Notes: generated by a model not told the origin, from the letters alone. Shown: positions 1 to 7,188, counted from the stretch's first letter. The stretch: DNA of 27,919 nucleotides from JAQIBY01 sp034658655 (GCA_034658655.1 JAYEFQ010000003.1:1-27919), one strand, 5' to 3'. Translations and numbers: made by a program.

Positions 1-299
1 GTAAAAAATAATGTATCCTGCGAATTGTGGTAAAAATACAGTACTCCGCTACTGTCATTGACAATGAAAGAACCAGTATCGTTATTAACCAAAACTATAG
101 CAGATTTCTTTTTTACAATGGTATAGTTATATGCAATATTATCACTAAATTTATATACCAATTTTTTGTTAATCTGAACGGACTCAAGGGACGAGTTTTC
201 TTTGTGTATTTTATTTAATATATCTTTGATTTTGATCTGATTAGAACAACAGAAAGCAATTAAAACCAATGATAATAATATTAATTTGCTAGTTCGCAT
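1..299 (-). CDS. Partial small lipoprotein, unknown function (3' end beyond the window)
   Basis: An open frame begins with ATG at 299 and runs without a stop to base 1, giving 99 codons, so the C-terminus lies outside the window. The N-terminus is MRTSKLILLSLVLIAFCCSN: a short basic start, a hydrophobic stretch and a lipobox-like IAFC/AFCC (Cys17 or Cys18), as expected of a lipoprotein cleaved by signal peptidase II. The remainder is polar and beta-rich, with no domain I recognise. It lies 73 bp downstream of the lipoprotein gene at 373-1158 on the same strand and may share its transcript; an inverted repeat sits between them. The reading frame and signal are clear. The function is unknown. 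Confidence 0.7.
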   Translation of the reverse strand, partial: MRTSKLILLSLVLIAFCCSNQIKIKDILNKIHKENSSLESVQINKKLVYKFSDNIAYNYTIVKKKSAIVLVNNDTGSFIVNDSSGVLYFYHNSQDTLFF

Positions 300-316
300 A
301 AATAATTATTTGGACA

Positions 317-360
317 TAAGTTGCATGTTATGTATAATAAACAACATAACATATAACTTA
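317..360. repeat. Imperfect inverted repeat between two lipoprotein genes
   Basis: The arms at 317-333 and 344-360 are complementary over 17 bp with two mismatches, around a 10-nt loop; the inner nine pairs (ATGTTATGT / ACATAACAT) are perfect. The stem is AT-rich and no T-run follows on the minus strand, so it is a weak candidate for an intrinsic terminator. It could instead be an mRNA-processing or stability hairpin between the two lipoprotein genes, or a protein-binding palindrome. Confidence 0.45.
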
Positions 361-372
361 AATTTTTGTTTA

Positions 373-1158
373 TTAGCAACCTGTTCCACCATCATCAACA
401 CAGTTGTTATACGTATTTGTAACAATTAATCCTCTAATTGCTGCATCAACTGAACATAAAGTTTTCATTAACAAATTACTTGAAATATCAATACAATTAT
501 TGAGATCGTTTTTGATACTTAACATTGATCCTCTATATGCGCTGCAACATGTTTCTGGTAGCTTGGTATTGATTGTTGTATTTAAATAAGCAATAACAAG
601 AAAATCATCAAATTGATTTTCATTTAATTTTTTCAAGCCTGGAAATTCTACCAGAAGAATTTTTATAGCCCTATCGACGCTTCCTAATATTTCTTCAATT
701 TCATAAATTGGAATTTGGTATACTTCATCTTTGTATATTAATGGCACGTCAGTAATACATCCTAAGTCAGTATTAATATCTGATAACATTTGCAATCCCT
801 CAGATTCGTATCCTTCTTCTATTAATGCTTTAGCATTTTGTAACTTTATGTCAATCTGATTTAATTCAGATACAGGTAAATCCAAGAGTGCATCAAAAAA
901 GCACTCATTAAGAGAATTCATTGGTAAGTAGTATCCTTCAAGTTCTTTTGATTTTGACACCTCCAAAACAGTTGTATTCGAGATATTTTCCAAATATGAA
1001 GTATACTTTGCATCAAAGAACCTATCTGGGTCATTGTTTATAACTGTAGCTTTTGCTATTGGATACTTTTCTGCATTCTCAACTAATTCGTTTTTATCTT
1101 CACATGAAAACAGGACGAATAGCATTAAGCTCATTAAAATTAAAAATTGCTTTTTCAT
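373..1158 (-). CDS. Cysteine-rich lipoprotein, unknown function
   Basis: This 261-residue protein starts MKKQFLILMSLMLFVLFSCE, a signal peptide with a lipobox ending at Cys19, so it is probably lipid-anchored in the outer or inner membrane. After Cys19 it has eight further cysteines (86, 134, 204, 205, 222, 235, 253, 261), five of them in the last 60 residues and one as the final residue. That suggests a disulfide-stabilised C-terminal part after export. The rest looks alpha-helical. I recognise no family. A Bacteroidota-type promoter is visible at 1218-1247. The gene precedes another small lipoprotein on the same strand, so the pair may be an accessory surface module. Confidence 0.75.
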   Translation of the reverse strand: MKKQFLILMSLMLFVLFSCEDKNELVENAEKYPIAKATVINNDPDRFFDAKYTSYLENISNTTVLEVSKSKELEGYYLPMNSLNECFFDALLDLPVSELNQIDIKLQNAKALIEEGYESEGLQMLSDINTDLGCITDVPLIYKDEVYQIPIYEIEEILGSVDRAIKILLVEFPGLKKLNENQFDDFLVIAYLNTTINTKLPETCCSAYRGSMLSIKNDLNNCIDISSNLLMKTLCSVDAAIRGLIVTNTYNNCVDDGGTGC

Positions 1159-1217
1159 AATAAATTTGTTTTTTAGGGTTAAAAATTATGTCTATGGTAT
1201 GGATTTGATACCAGAAA

Positions 1218-1247
1218 CAAAATTACCCCCCTAAAATAATATCCAAA
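1218..1247 (-). promoter_or_regulatory. Bacteroidota-type promoter for the cysteine-rich lipoprotein
   Basis: On the minus strand TTTG (1247-1244) is followed after 18 bp by TAATTTTG (1225-1218). This matches the Bacteroidota -33 TTTG / -7 TAnnTTTG consensus, with spacing near the usual 19-21 bp. Transcription would start near 1211, leaving a leader of about 50 nt before the ATG at 1158. Called from consensus only. Confidence 0.45.
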
Positions 1248-1382
1248 TAATAAAACATGTTGTTCAGCATAAATAAGAATTGCATCAGCTATTTTAATTT
1301 ACTATCGGTATAATTTCTTAGTTCAAAGTTAATAATTTTATTTTGAATTCTATTCATGATTTTTCAACTTTATACCGAACTG

Positions 1383-1431
1383 CTATCAAGTTGTTTAATT
1401 TTTTCACTTCGTTCAAAATTAAGATTGATAG
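1383..1431. repeat. Imperfect hairpin downstream of the transketolase gene
   Basis: Two nested perfect 7-bp pairings are visible: CTATCAA (1383-1389) with TTGATAG (1425-1431), and TAATTTT (1397-1403) with AAAATTA (1415-1421). The hairpin starts about 40 bp past the stop of the minus-strand operon, so it may mark the transcript 3' end. No clear T-run follows, so a rho-independent terminator is not established. Confidence 0.35.
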
Positions 1432-1471
1432 TCAATCAGCATTAATTAGTGCCTAAACCAAACTAACAAAA

Positions 1472-2287
1472 TTAATTTTCACCCAAGGCTTTCAAAAACG
1501 CAGTCAGTAATTCATCATTTGGCACTTTTCCATGCCATTTGTGATTATTTTCAATGGCTTTAACTCCTGCTCCCATGCGAGTTTTTGCAATGATTGCACT
1601 CGGTTTATCCGATTGTAATGCAGTGTTTAATGCATATTGAATATCAGGAATGGAATTTCCGTTACACGAGATCACATTCCACCCAAAGCTCTCCCACTTT
1701 GATTGCAAAGGCTCTATCTGCATAACATCTTCGGTTTTTCCGTCGATTTGCAAATAATTTCTGTCTATAATAGCAATCAGATTGTTCAATTTGTAATGTG
1801 CAGCACTCATAGCAGCTTCCCAAATACTGCCTTCTTGCAATTCTCCGTCTCCGTGAATACTGATAACACGACGGTTTTTTTTGTCAATTTTATCAGAAAG
1901 CGCCATGCCTACTGCGATTGACAGTCCTTGCCCTAGCGATCCGGCAGATGTTTCCAACCCGGGAGTATGATGTGCTGTTGCAGGATGTCCTTGCAGTCGG
2001 GAACCAAGTTTTCTTAGGCTTAATAATTCTGATTTAGGAAAATATCCGGCTTCTGCCAAACTCGCATAAAGAACCGGTGCTACATGTCCAATTGAAAGCA
2101 CTAAGCGATCACGGTTTTCCCATTCCGGATTATCGGGTTTATGTCGTAAAAAATCAAAAAACAAAACAGTGAAAATATCTGCAAGCCCCAATGATCCGCC
2201 AAGATGTCCTGAGCCTGCAGCGTTTAAGGAAATTAGTACCTGACGCCGTATTTCATATGCATGATTTGTCAGCGTTTTGCTATCCAT
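1472..2287 (-). CDS. Transketolase, N-terminal (thiamine-diphosphate) subunit
   Basis: The 271-residue protein is the N-terminal half of transketolase, which transfers two-carbon ketol units in the non-oxidative pentose phosphate pathway. Visible marks are GSGHLGGSLG (residues 25-34), the substrate-side HPATAHHTPG (101-110), GSLGQGLSIAVG, and the ThDP/Mg motif from GDGELQEG (146-153) to IIDRN (near 173-177). Full-length transketolase is about 620-670 aa. Bacteroidota, archaea and some Firmicutes encode it as two proteins, and this length fits the N-terminal subunit. The C-terminal (pyrimidine-binding) partner normally lies directly downstream. Here a gap of about 310 bp and unrelated lipoproteins follow, so the partner is absent from the window. 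The start codon overlaps the stop of the SPOR gene (TAATG), indicating translational coupling and membership of the mpl operon. Confidence 0.93.
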   Translation of the reverse strand: MDSKTLTNHAYEIRRQVLISLNAAGSGHLGGSLGLADIFTVLFFDFLRHKPDNPEWENRDRLVLSIGHVAPVLYASLAEAGYFPKSELLSLRKLGSRLQGHPATAHHTPGLETSAGSLGQGLSIAVGMALSDKIDKKNRRVISIHGDGELQEGSIWEAAMSAAHYKLNNLIAIIDRNYLQIDGKTEDVMQIEPLQSKWESFGWNVISCNGNSIPDIQYALNTALQSDKPSAIIAKTRMGAGVKAIENNHKWHGKVPNDELLTAFLKALGEN

Positions 2288-2784
2288 TATTCAGTTGTTT
2301 CTTTTTGAATTTCCAAATCTGGAAATTTAATAATTGTTTTTGTAACAAAAGCTTGCGGATAATCTTCTTTTATCATGTCAAGCACCTCCATTGCCTCCAT
2401 ACGGGTTCGATAATTGCCAACATGTATTTCCCAATTTGGCGTGTTATAAAGCAAATACGGTTTAATTTGATCATGTTTTTCACGAAACTCAACACGTAAA
2501 GCATCTGCTTCAGTACGTGCACCAGCACCGGTTTTTGCAAAAATACGAATGCGATAGCCTTCAAATCCTTTTTGTTTTTTTAAAATTGCCAAACGTACTC
2601 CAACTAATTCAGCGATTTTTCCGGCTTGAGAAATTTTCACATCACCAGTATATGCCGAGGAGCTAAACAAATCAACATTTTTAGCCTTTATACTTGAAGG
2701 ACTATTTTCCGGCGGAGCTTGTGCCAAAACACAAACACTCATTGTCAGAGCAATTAAAACTGCGAAAATAGATTTTGTTTTCAT
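2287..2784 (-). CDS. Exported SPOR-domain-like protein
   Basis: The product is about 165 aa with a signal peptide (MKTKSIFAVLIAL through VCVLAQA). The C-terminal half resembles the SPOR fold seen in many Bacteroidota envelope proteins: a GYRIRIFAKTGAG strand, a helix with alternating Ala/Glu, then PNWEIHVGNYRTRMEAMEVL and a final FPDL. SPOR domains bind denuded glycan strands of peptidoglycan, so an envelope or division-related role is plausible; this is inferred from family resemblance. An upstream in-frame ATG at 2796 would add MHLR, but I prefer 2784 because the signal peptide then starts cleanly with MKTK. The stop overlaps the transketolase start, and the LEA-type lipoprotein gene ends about 20-30 bp upstream. 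Third gene of the mpl operon. Confidence 0.8.
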   Translation of the reverse strand: MKTKSIFAVLIALTMSVCVLAQAPPENSPSSIKAKNVDLFSSSAYTGDVKISQAGKIAELVGVRLAILKKQKGFEGYRIRIFAKTGAGARTEADALRVEFREKHDQIKPYLLYNTPNWEIHVGNYRTRMEAMEVLDMIKEDYPQAFVTKTIIKFPDLEIQKETTE

Positions 2785-2816
2785 ACGCAAATGCATTCAA
2801 ATCTTATGCTAAATTA

Positions 2817-3272
2817 TTAAATTTTAATGGATTCTTCTGTTTCAACCTTAATTTTTTTAACAATTACAAATTTTGAAACCGTTACAGAACCATCCAATCT
2901 TATGGTTACTCGCCTACTTTTCAATTCACGCATAGCCGATATAGCACTGATACCAAGATTTTTCAATTTAACATCCAGTTTAATCGCATAAATATCCTTT
3001 GAATTTTTAGGAATATGCACTTTTTCAAGTTTTGTTACTTTCCCGAGTTTTAATCCATTAACATAAATATCCATATCAACATTGCTAATATTGAATTTAA
3101 TATTATTGGGATTTTCGATTGGTAACCAAATTTTTAGTTTAATTTCTTTAAAATCTAGTTTCTCAAGCTCATAAGATGTTGGTTCTCCAATAATCGGAGC
3201 TTGAATTTTACAGGCTGTAAAACTGAAAACTACAAGAAGAATCAATGCATGGATGTATTGTCTTTTTTTCAT
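2817..3272 (-). CDS. LEA type 2 / WHy-like lipoprotein
   Basis: The 151-residue protein has a lipoprotein signal peptide ending in FTAC (Cys21). The mature part reads as one beta-sandwich: LDFKEIKLKIWLPIENPN, the ISNVDMDIYVNGLKLGKV strand pair, then alternating strands to the end. The IENPN phrase followed by a short VNGLKLG strand is typical of LEA14/WHy (water-stress, late-embryogenesis-abundant type 2) domains, which occur in bacterial lipoproteins of uncertain role. The protein probably sits on the periplasmic face of a membrane. It lies 26 bp after mpl and 20-32 bp before the SPOR gene on the same strand, so it is cotranscribed. The family assignment rests on pattern, not a search. Confidence 0.7.
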   Translation of the reverse strand: MKKRQYIHALILLVVFSFTACKIQAPIIGEPTSYELEKLDFKEIKLKIWLPIENPNNIKFNISNVDMDIYVNGLKLGKVTKLEKVHIPKNSKDIYAIKLDVKLKNLGISAISAMRELKSRRVTIRLDGSVTVSKFVIVKKIKVETEESIKI

Positions 3273-3298
3273 GATATAATATTTTCAAATAATGCGTA

Positions 3299-4657
3299 TC
3301 AAATTTTTATTGATTCAGCAAATTTACGAATATTTTGCCCGTCAAAATTACCGGAAGTCATAATTAACAAATTTCCCGGATAGTGCATTGCTTGCTTGAC
3401 GGTTTTCATAAGCAGCTCAGCATCTGTGAACACTTCTATCATATCGCCAAAACAAGATTTCACAAAATCCGGAGACAGAGGTGGCAGCTTTTTGTGCTCA
3501 ACCACTTTCGGATTAAAGTAAACATAGGCATAATCTGCTTTACTTAAGGCCTGATTGTATTGCGGAAGAAAGTCAGCATTGAGCGAACTAAACGTATGTA
3601 ACTCAAGTACCGCAGTCAGTTTTCGTTCAGGATTTAATGATTTTACTGCTTCGGTGGTTGCTTTTACTTTTGAGGGTGCATGAGCAAAATCAAGAAAAAC
3701 AGTAAGTTCATCTGTTTTTTCCAGAGTTTCCAAACGCCGTGATGCGCCTTTGAAGCTTGAGATTGCTTCATAAAACTCGCGATCAGAAACTCCTGCCTCA
3801 TGACAAAGCAAGCGTGCAGCTTGTATGTTTTGCATGTTATGCGCACCAAAAATGTTAAGTTTAATCGCTTGTTCATCCGTCGTAAGATATGCCGTTTCGG
3901 TTTTGACTTCAAATGGATGAGCAAAGTAAGCATGTGCAGATGCAGAAAGTTTTGAATTTTCGTTGGCAATTGCTGCTAATTTTGGATCGTCCCCATAATA
4001 AAACAGCTTTCCGTCTGATTGTATGCTTTGAATAAAGGTTTTAAACTGCTTAATATAATTGGTTTCTGTCGGAAATACATTGGCGTGATCCCATGCAATT
4101 CCTGTAATTACAGCAGCGTGAGGTTTGTACCATAAAAATTTTGGACGCACATCAATCGGAGAGGAAAGATACTCATCACCTTCAAAAATGGCAATATTGC
4201 TTTCGTCAGATAATCCTACCATGGTATCAAAACCTTCAACTTGTGCCCCAACCATATAATCAAATTGATGTCCGGCATATTTTAAAACATGCATAAGCAT
4301 ACTTGTAATAGTGGTTTTACCATGGCTTCCGGCAATAACCAATCGCTTTTTATTTTTGGTTTCTTCGTATAAAAACTCAGGATACGAATAAATTTTCAAA
4401 CCCAATGCTTGCGCTTTCAACAATTCTGGATTATCTTTTCGTGCATGCATTCCCAGAATAACAGCATCTAAGTCAGTCTGAATTTTATCGGGAAACCAAC
4501 CCCATGATTCAGGGAGTAAACCGTGTTTTTTCAAACGAGATTTTGAAGGCTCAAAAATTTCATCATCCGAACCTGTAACCTGATGATTTTTTTCCTTAAG
4601 CGCGATTGCCAAATTGTGCATGGCCGCACCGCCAATTGCAATAAAGTGTATTTTCAT
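3299..4657 (-). CDS. mpl: UDP-N-acetylmuramate:L-alanyl-gamma-D-glutamyl-meso-diaminopimelate ligase (murein peptide ligase)
   Basis: This 452-residue cytoplasmic Mur ligase opens with the Rossmann motif of the MurC/Mpl branch (IHFIAIGGAAMHNLA, residues 3-17). The ATP P-loop is GSHGKTT at 110-116. The central domain has IFEGDEYLSSP and GIAWDHANVFPT, and the C-terminal domain has FLDFAHAPSKV. Mpl attaches recovered murein tripeptide to UDP-MurNAc and so recycles cell-wall peptide. I prefer Mpl over MurC because the second residue block is GAAMHNLA rather than the GIGMSGIA of MurC, MVGAQVEGFD follows the P-loop, and the length and overall order fit Mpl. It heads a minus-strand operon with two envelope proteins and a transketolase subunit. 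A -7-like TATATTTG lies 33 bp upstream of the ATG. Confidence 0.9.
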   Translation of the reverse strand: MKIHFIAIGGAAMHNLAIALKEKNHQVTGSDDEIFEPSKSRLKKHGLLPESWGWFPDKIQTDLDAVILGMHARKDNPELLKAQALGLKIYSYPEFLYEETKNKKRLVIAGSHGKTTITSMLMHVLKYAGHQFDYMVGAQVEGFDTMVGLSDESNIAIFEGDEYLSSPIDVRPKFLWYKPHAAVITGIAWDHANVFPTETNYIKQFKTFIQSIQSDGKLFYYGDDPKLAAIANENSKLSASAHAYFAHPFEVKTETAYLTTDEQAIKLNIFGAHNMQNIQAARLLCHEAGVSDREFYEAISSFKGASRRLETLEKTDELTVFLDFAHAPSKVKATTEAVKSLNPERKLTAVLELHTFSSLNADFLPQYNQALSKADYAYVYFNPKVVEHKKLPPLSPDFVKSCFGDMIEVFTDAELLMKTVKQAMHYPGNLLIMTSGNFDGQNIRKFAESIKI

Positions 4658-4690
4658 TTTAATAAATTGCGTTATAATGCATTATTTAGG

Positions 4691-4698
4691 CAAATATA
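4691..4698 (-). promoter_or_regulatory. Candidate -7 element of the mpl operon
   Basis: Minus-strand TATATTTG fits the Bacteroidota TAnnTTTG element and would give a leader of about 27 nt before the mpl ATG at 4657. I do not see a good TTTG at the -33 distance, so this is a partial match. Confidence 0.4.
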
Positions 4699-4811
4699 GT
4701 AGGAATTTTTGTTATTAATCGTTTGTTTTATCTTATAAATGGCGTTTGTGTAAAAATTAAATTGATTGACTTTCAATTGTGTTTTTAGAGATAAAATTCC
4801 ATCAAAAGTTT

Positions 4812-4819
4812 TAACTTTG
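4812..4819 (+). promoter_or_regulatory. Candidate -7 element of the purF-like gene
   Basis: TAACTTTG matches TAnnTTTG, 17 bp before the ATG at 4837. The -33 region (about 4782-4788) is only a T-rich GTTTTTAG. The leader would be about 11 nt, in line with the short leaders of this phylum. It lies in the 179-bp divergent spacer shared with mpl. Confidence 0.45.
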
Positions 4820-4836
4820 TTGCAAACTTTTGAATC

Positions 4837-6732
4837 ATGAGTGAGCAAATAAAACATGAATGCGGAATTGCATTTATTCGTCTGAAAAAGCCTCTGGATT
4901 ATTACGAAAAAACCTATGGAAGCTGGTCATATGGCTTGCAGAAATTATATTTGCTAATGGAAAAACAGCACAATCGCGGACAGGATGGTGCAGGCGTGCT
5001 CAGCATAAAAAACAATATTCCCCCGGGCAATAGTTATATAGATAGATTGAGAAGTAATGCATCAAACCCTATTAAAGATGCTTTTGACAAAATTAATAAG
5101 CGCATTGAAGATAAAATTGGAAATGATGAGCAGGTTACAGCAAAAACAGCCTATGAAACACTTCCTTTTATCGGCGATATATATTTGGGACATTTAAGAT
5201 ACGCAACATTCGGACGCAATGAAATTGATTTTTTACATCCTGTTATGCGCTTGAATAATTGGAAAAGTCGCTCACTTATGATGGCTGGTAATTTTAATCT
5301 TACGAATGTGGACGAGCTATTTCAAAAACTCATCAAATATGGGCAGCATCCGAAAGATTATACCGATACTGTAACTATGCTTGAAATGGTTGGTTTGCAT
5401 TTGGATGAAGCAAATCAGAAACTTTTTAGAAATCTTAAAAACCAAGGACATACAAACCGGGAAATATCTGATTTAATTCCGCAGAAACTTAAACTTGAGC
5501 AGGTTTTACAAAAAGCATCAGAAGATTGGGATGGCGGTTATGCAATTGGTGGAATTGTAGGACATGGAGATGCATTTATTATGCGCGATCCATGGGGAAT
5601 ACGGCCGGCATATTATTATGAAAATGATGAGATTGTAGTTGCTGCATCTGAACGGCCTGTAATACAAACTGTTATGAATGCTCCTGCAGATGAAGTGCAT
5701 GAGTTAGAGCCCGGAACTGCAATTATTATCAATAGTGATGTAAAACTCAGCAAACACATGATTCGTGTGCCGCAAGAAAAACGTGCATGTTCTTTTGAGC
5801 GAATTTATTTTTCTCGCGGCTCTGATGCTGATATTTATGCTGAACGCAAAAAGCTCGGAGAATTAATTGTTCCCCGTGTATTAGAATCTGTAGATTATGA
5901 TTTTGATAACACCGTTTTTTCATACATTCCAAACACTGCCGAAACTGCATTTTACGGTATGATTAAAGGACTTGAGTCTGTGCTTACCGAAGAAAAAATC
6001 CGTATTATACGTGAAGCAGAAAAGCCATTGAGTAATGAGGAAATGGCAGCACTGCTGAATCGTAAACCGAGAGCCGAAAAAATAGCAATAAAGGATGTCA
6101 AATTGCGAACATTTATTTCTCAGGATGAAGGTAGGAATGATTTAGTAGGTCATGTTTATGATATTACTTACGGAACTGTAAATGCAAAAAAAGATAATCT
6201 CGTTATTATTGATGACAGCATTGTCCGCGGGACAACCTTAAAACAATCTATCCTAAGTATCTTAGACCGATTAGAAGCTAAGAAAATTGTCATTGTCTCC
6301 TCGGCACCACAAATACGTTATCCTGATTGTTATGGCATTGACATGGCTAAACTGAGTGATTTTGTCGCCTTTCAAGCAGCAATTGCCTTGTTAAATGAAA
6401 CTGGACAGGCTGATATTATTCAGGATGTTTATGAAAAATGCAAAGCACAGGAAAATCTCCCGAAAGAAGATATGATAAATTATGTAAAACAGATTTATAA
6501 GCCTTTTACGGCAGATGAGATTTCTGCAAAAATCACTGAATTGTTAACTCCAAAAGAAGTAAAATCTGAAGTTGAGATAATTTATCAGGGAATTGACAAT
6601 TTACATCTCGCATGTCCGGATAATTTAGGCGATTGGTATTTTACTGGCGATTATCCTACTCCCGGTGGCAATCGTGTTGTTACTCGTTCATTTATAAATT
6701 TTGTTGAGGGTAGAAATGAACGGTCGTATTAA
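4837..6732 (+). CDS. purF: Amidophosphoribosyltransferase-like protein, long Bacteroidales form
   Basis: The 631-residue protein joins an N-terminal class II glutamine amidotransferase domain to a C-terminal phosphoribosyltransferase domain, as in PurF, which makes 5-phosphoribosylamine from PRPP and glutamine in the first step of purine synthesis. The nucleophile would be Cys9 in HECGIAFI, exposed after removal of a short propeptide. Also visible are QHNRGQDGAG, GHLRYATFG, GNFNLTNVDELF, RDPWGIRPAYYY and the PRPP motif VIIDDSIVRGTT (Asp459-Asp460). Canonical PurF is about 470-505 aa; the extra length is an insertion around residues 380-430 and a C-terminal tail ending in GDWYFTGDYPTPGGNR. From memory this longer form is conserved in Bacteroidales, often beside a canonical purF. 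Whether this copy serves de novo purine synthesis is an inference. Monocistronic, with a terminator at 7110-7139. Confidence 0.82.
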   Translation: MSEQIKHECGIAFIRLKKPLDYYEKTYGSWSYGLQKLYLLMEKQHNRGQDGAGVLSIKNNIPPGNSYIDRLRSNASNPIKDAFDKINKRIEDKIGNDEQVTAKTAYETLPFIGDIYLGHLRYATFGRNEIDFLHPVMRLNNWKSRSLMMAGNFNLTNVDELFQKLIKYGQHPKDYTDTVTMLEMVGLHLDEANQKLFRNLKNQGHTNREISDLIPQKLKLEQVLQKASEDWDGGYAIGGIVGHGDAFIMRDPWGIRPAYYYENDEIVVAASERPVIQTVMNAPADEVHELEPGTAIIINSDVKLSKHMIRVPQEKRACSFERIYFSRGSDADIYAERKKLGELIVPRVLESVDYDFDNTVFSYIPNTAETAFYGMIKGLESVLTEEKIRIIREAEKPLSNEEMAALLNRKPRAEKIAIKDVKLRTFISQDEGRNDLVGHVYDITYGTVNAKKDNLVIIDDSIVRGTTLKQSILSILDRLEAKKIVIVSSAPQIRYPDCYGIDMAKLSDFVAFQAAIALLNETGQADIIQDVYEKCKAQENLPKEDMINYVKQIYKPFTADEISAKITELLTPKEVKSEVEIIYQGIDNLHLACPDNLGDWYFTGDYPTPGGNRVVTRSFINFVEGRNERSY

Positions 6733-6744
6733 GAATGCGTAGAT

Positions 6745-6768
6745 GCGTTCCGAAAGCTTTCGGGAGGC
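6745..6768. repeat. Palindrome immediately after the purF-like gene
   Basis: CCGAAAGCTTTCGG (6750-6763) is a perfect 14-bp palindrome, and pairing continues imperfectly to 6745 and 6768. It starts 12 bp after the stop codon. No T-run follows, so it is not a standard terminator. Confidence 0.55.
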
Positions 6769-6876
6769 GATGGATTTCTGCTCAAGGTCTCGCTGTGCAA
6801 AGGAATGCGCGATGGAAAGCCGAGGCTTTGAGTTAAGAAATCGTTTGGAATTTTCAAGTTTGGTGCTTGTTATTTA

Positions 6877-6917
6877 CCAGCCTGCCGCCTGCGTGCCATT
6901 TAGGCATGGCTGGCAGG
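6877..6917. repeat. GC-rich hairpin cluster
   Basis: CCAGCC (6877-6882) pairs with GGCTGG (6908-6913), and overlapping CCTGCC (6881-6886) can pair alternatively with GGCAGG (6912-6917). An inner TGCC/GGCA pair closes a loop with ATTTA at its tip. Two mutually exclusive folds are therefore possible. Confidence 0.45.
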
Positions 6918-6932
6918 TTTGTTATTTGTTAT

Positions 6933-7060
6933 CCGCCAAAAGTCTGCCTGTCCGACTGCTGGCGGAGACAAGTTTTGTTATTTGTTATTTGGGATTTGTC
7001 TTTTGTTATTTGGTGTTTATCCGTCTGATCCTGCCTGTCCAGCTGCCGACAGAGACAAGT
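6933..7060. repeat. Imperfect tandem repeat with hairpin units
   Basis: Bases 6944-6973 and 7031-7060 align over 30 bp with five differences, both starting CTGCCTGTCC and ending AGACAAGT. The upstream flanks also resemble each other (TTTGTTATTTG and then TTATCCG), giving a period of about 87 bp. The first unit sits in a hairpin: CCGCCA (6933-6938) pairs with TGGCGG (6960-6965), and AGTC (6941-6944) with GACT (6954-6957). The second has a short CTGTC/GACAG stem. Confidence 0.5.
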
Positions 7061-7106
7061 CTAGCACATTCTTCCTAACTCCTAACACCTGTTTCAGCGT
7101 AGGGGA

Positions 7107-7139
7107 AAAGGCTACCGGGTTATGGCAGCCTTTCGTTTT
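7107..7139. terminator. Bidirectional intrinsic terminator between convergent genes
   Basis: Stem GGCTACC (7110-7116) and GGCAGCC (7124-7130) pair with one A-C mismatch around a 7-nt loop. AAAA precedes it and TTTCGTTTT follows, so a U-rich tail exists on both strands. It would end purF transcripts from the left and the lipoprotein (7189-7893) transcript from the right. Confidence 0.65.
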
Positions 7140-7188
7140 CATAGATGATATATCCACAATAAAATGTGGTGGTTTAAAGTCAGAAATA

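Larger units (their letters stand above)
1159..1471. other. Intergenic stretch without a gene
   Basis: I see no convincing reading frame in these 313 bases. The region holds a likely promoter for the downstream lipoprotein (1218-1247), a long-range inverted repeat (TCGGTATAA at 1305-1313 and TTATACCGA at 1370-1378), and an imperfect hairpin at 1383-1431 just past the transketolase stop codon. It is very AT-rich. Confidence 0.6.
6733..7188. other. Non-coding GC-rich repeat island
   Basis: Open frames here do not look like protein; their translations are repetitive and Cys/Leu-rich (for example alternating CYLL and FCYL). The stretch has visibly more G and C than its neighbours. In order it holds a palindrome right after the purF stop (6745-6768), a hairpin cluster (6877-6917), a hairpin at 6933-6965, an imperfect tandem repeat about 87 bp apart (6944-6973 and 7031-7060) separated by runs of TTTGTTATTTG, and a bidirectional terminator (7110-7130). 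It separates two convergent genes. It resembles an intergenic repeat family rather than a degraded gene, but this is inferred from composition and symmetry alone. Confidence 0.6.

Noticed and set aside
1305..1378. Long-range inverted repeat TCGGTATAA / TTATACCGA as an operator or mobile-element end
   Set aside because: Arms are only 9 bp and 56 bp apart, with no transposase or target duplication nearby.
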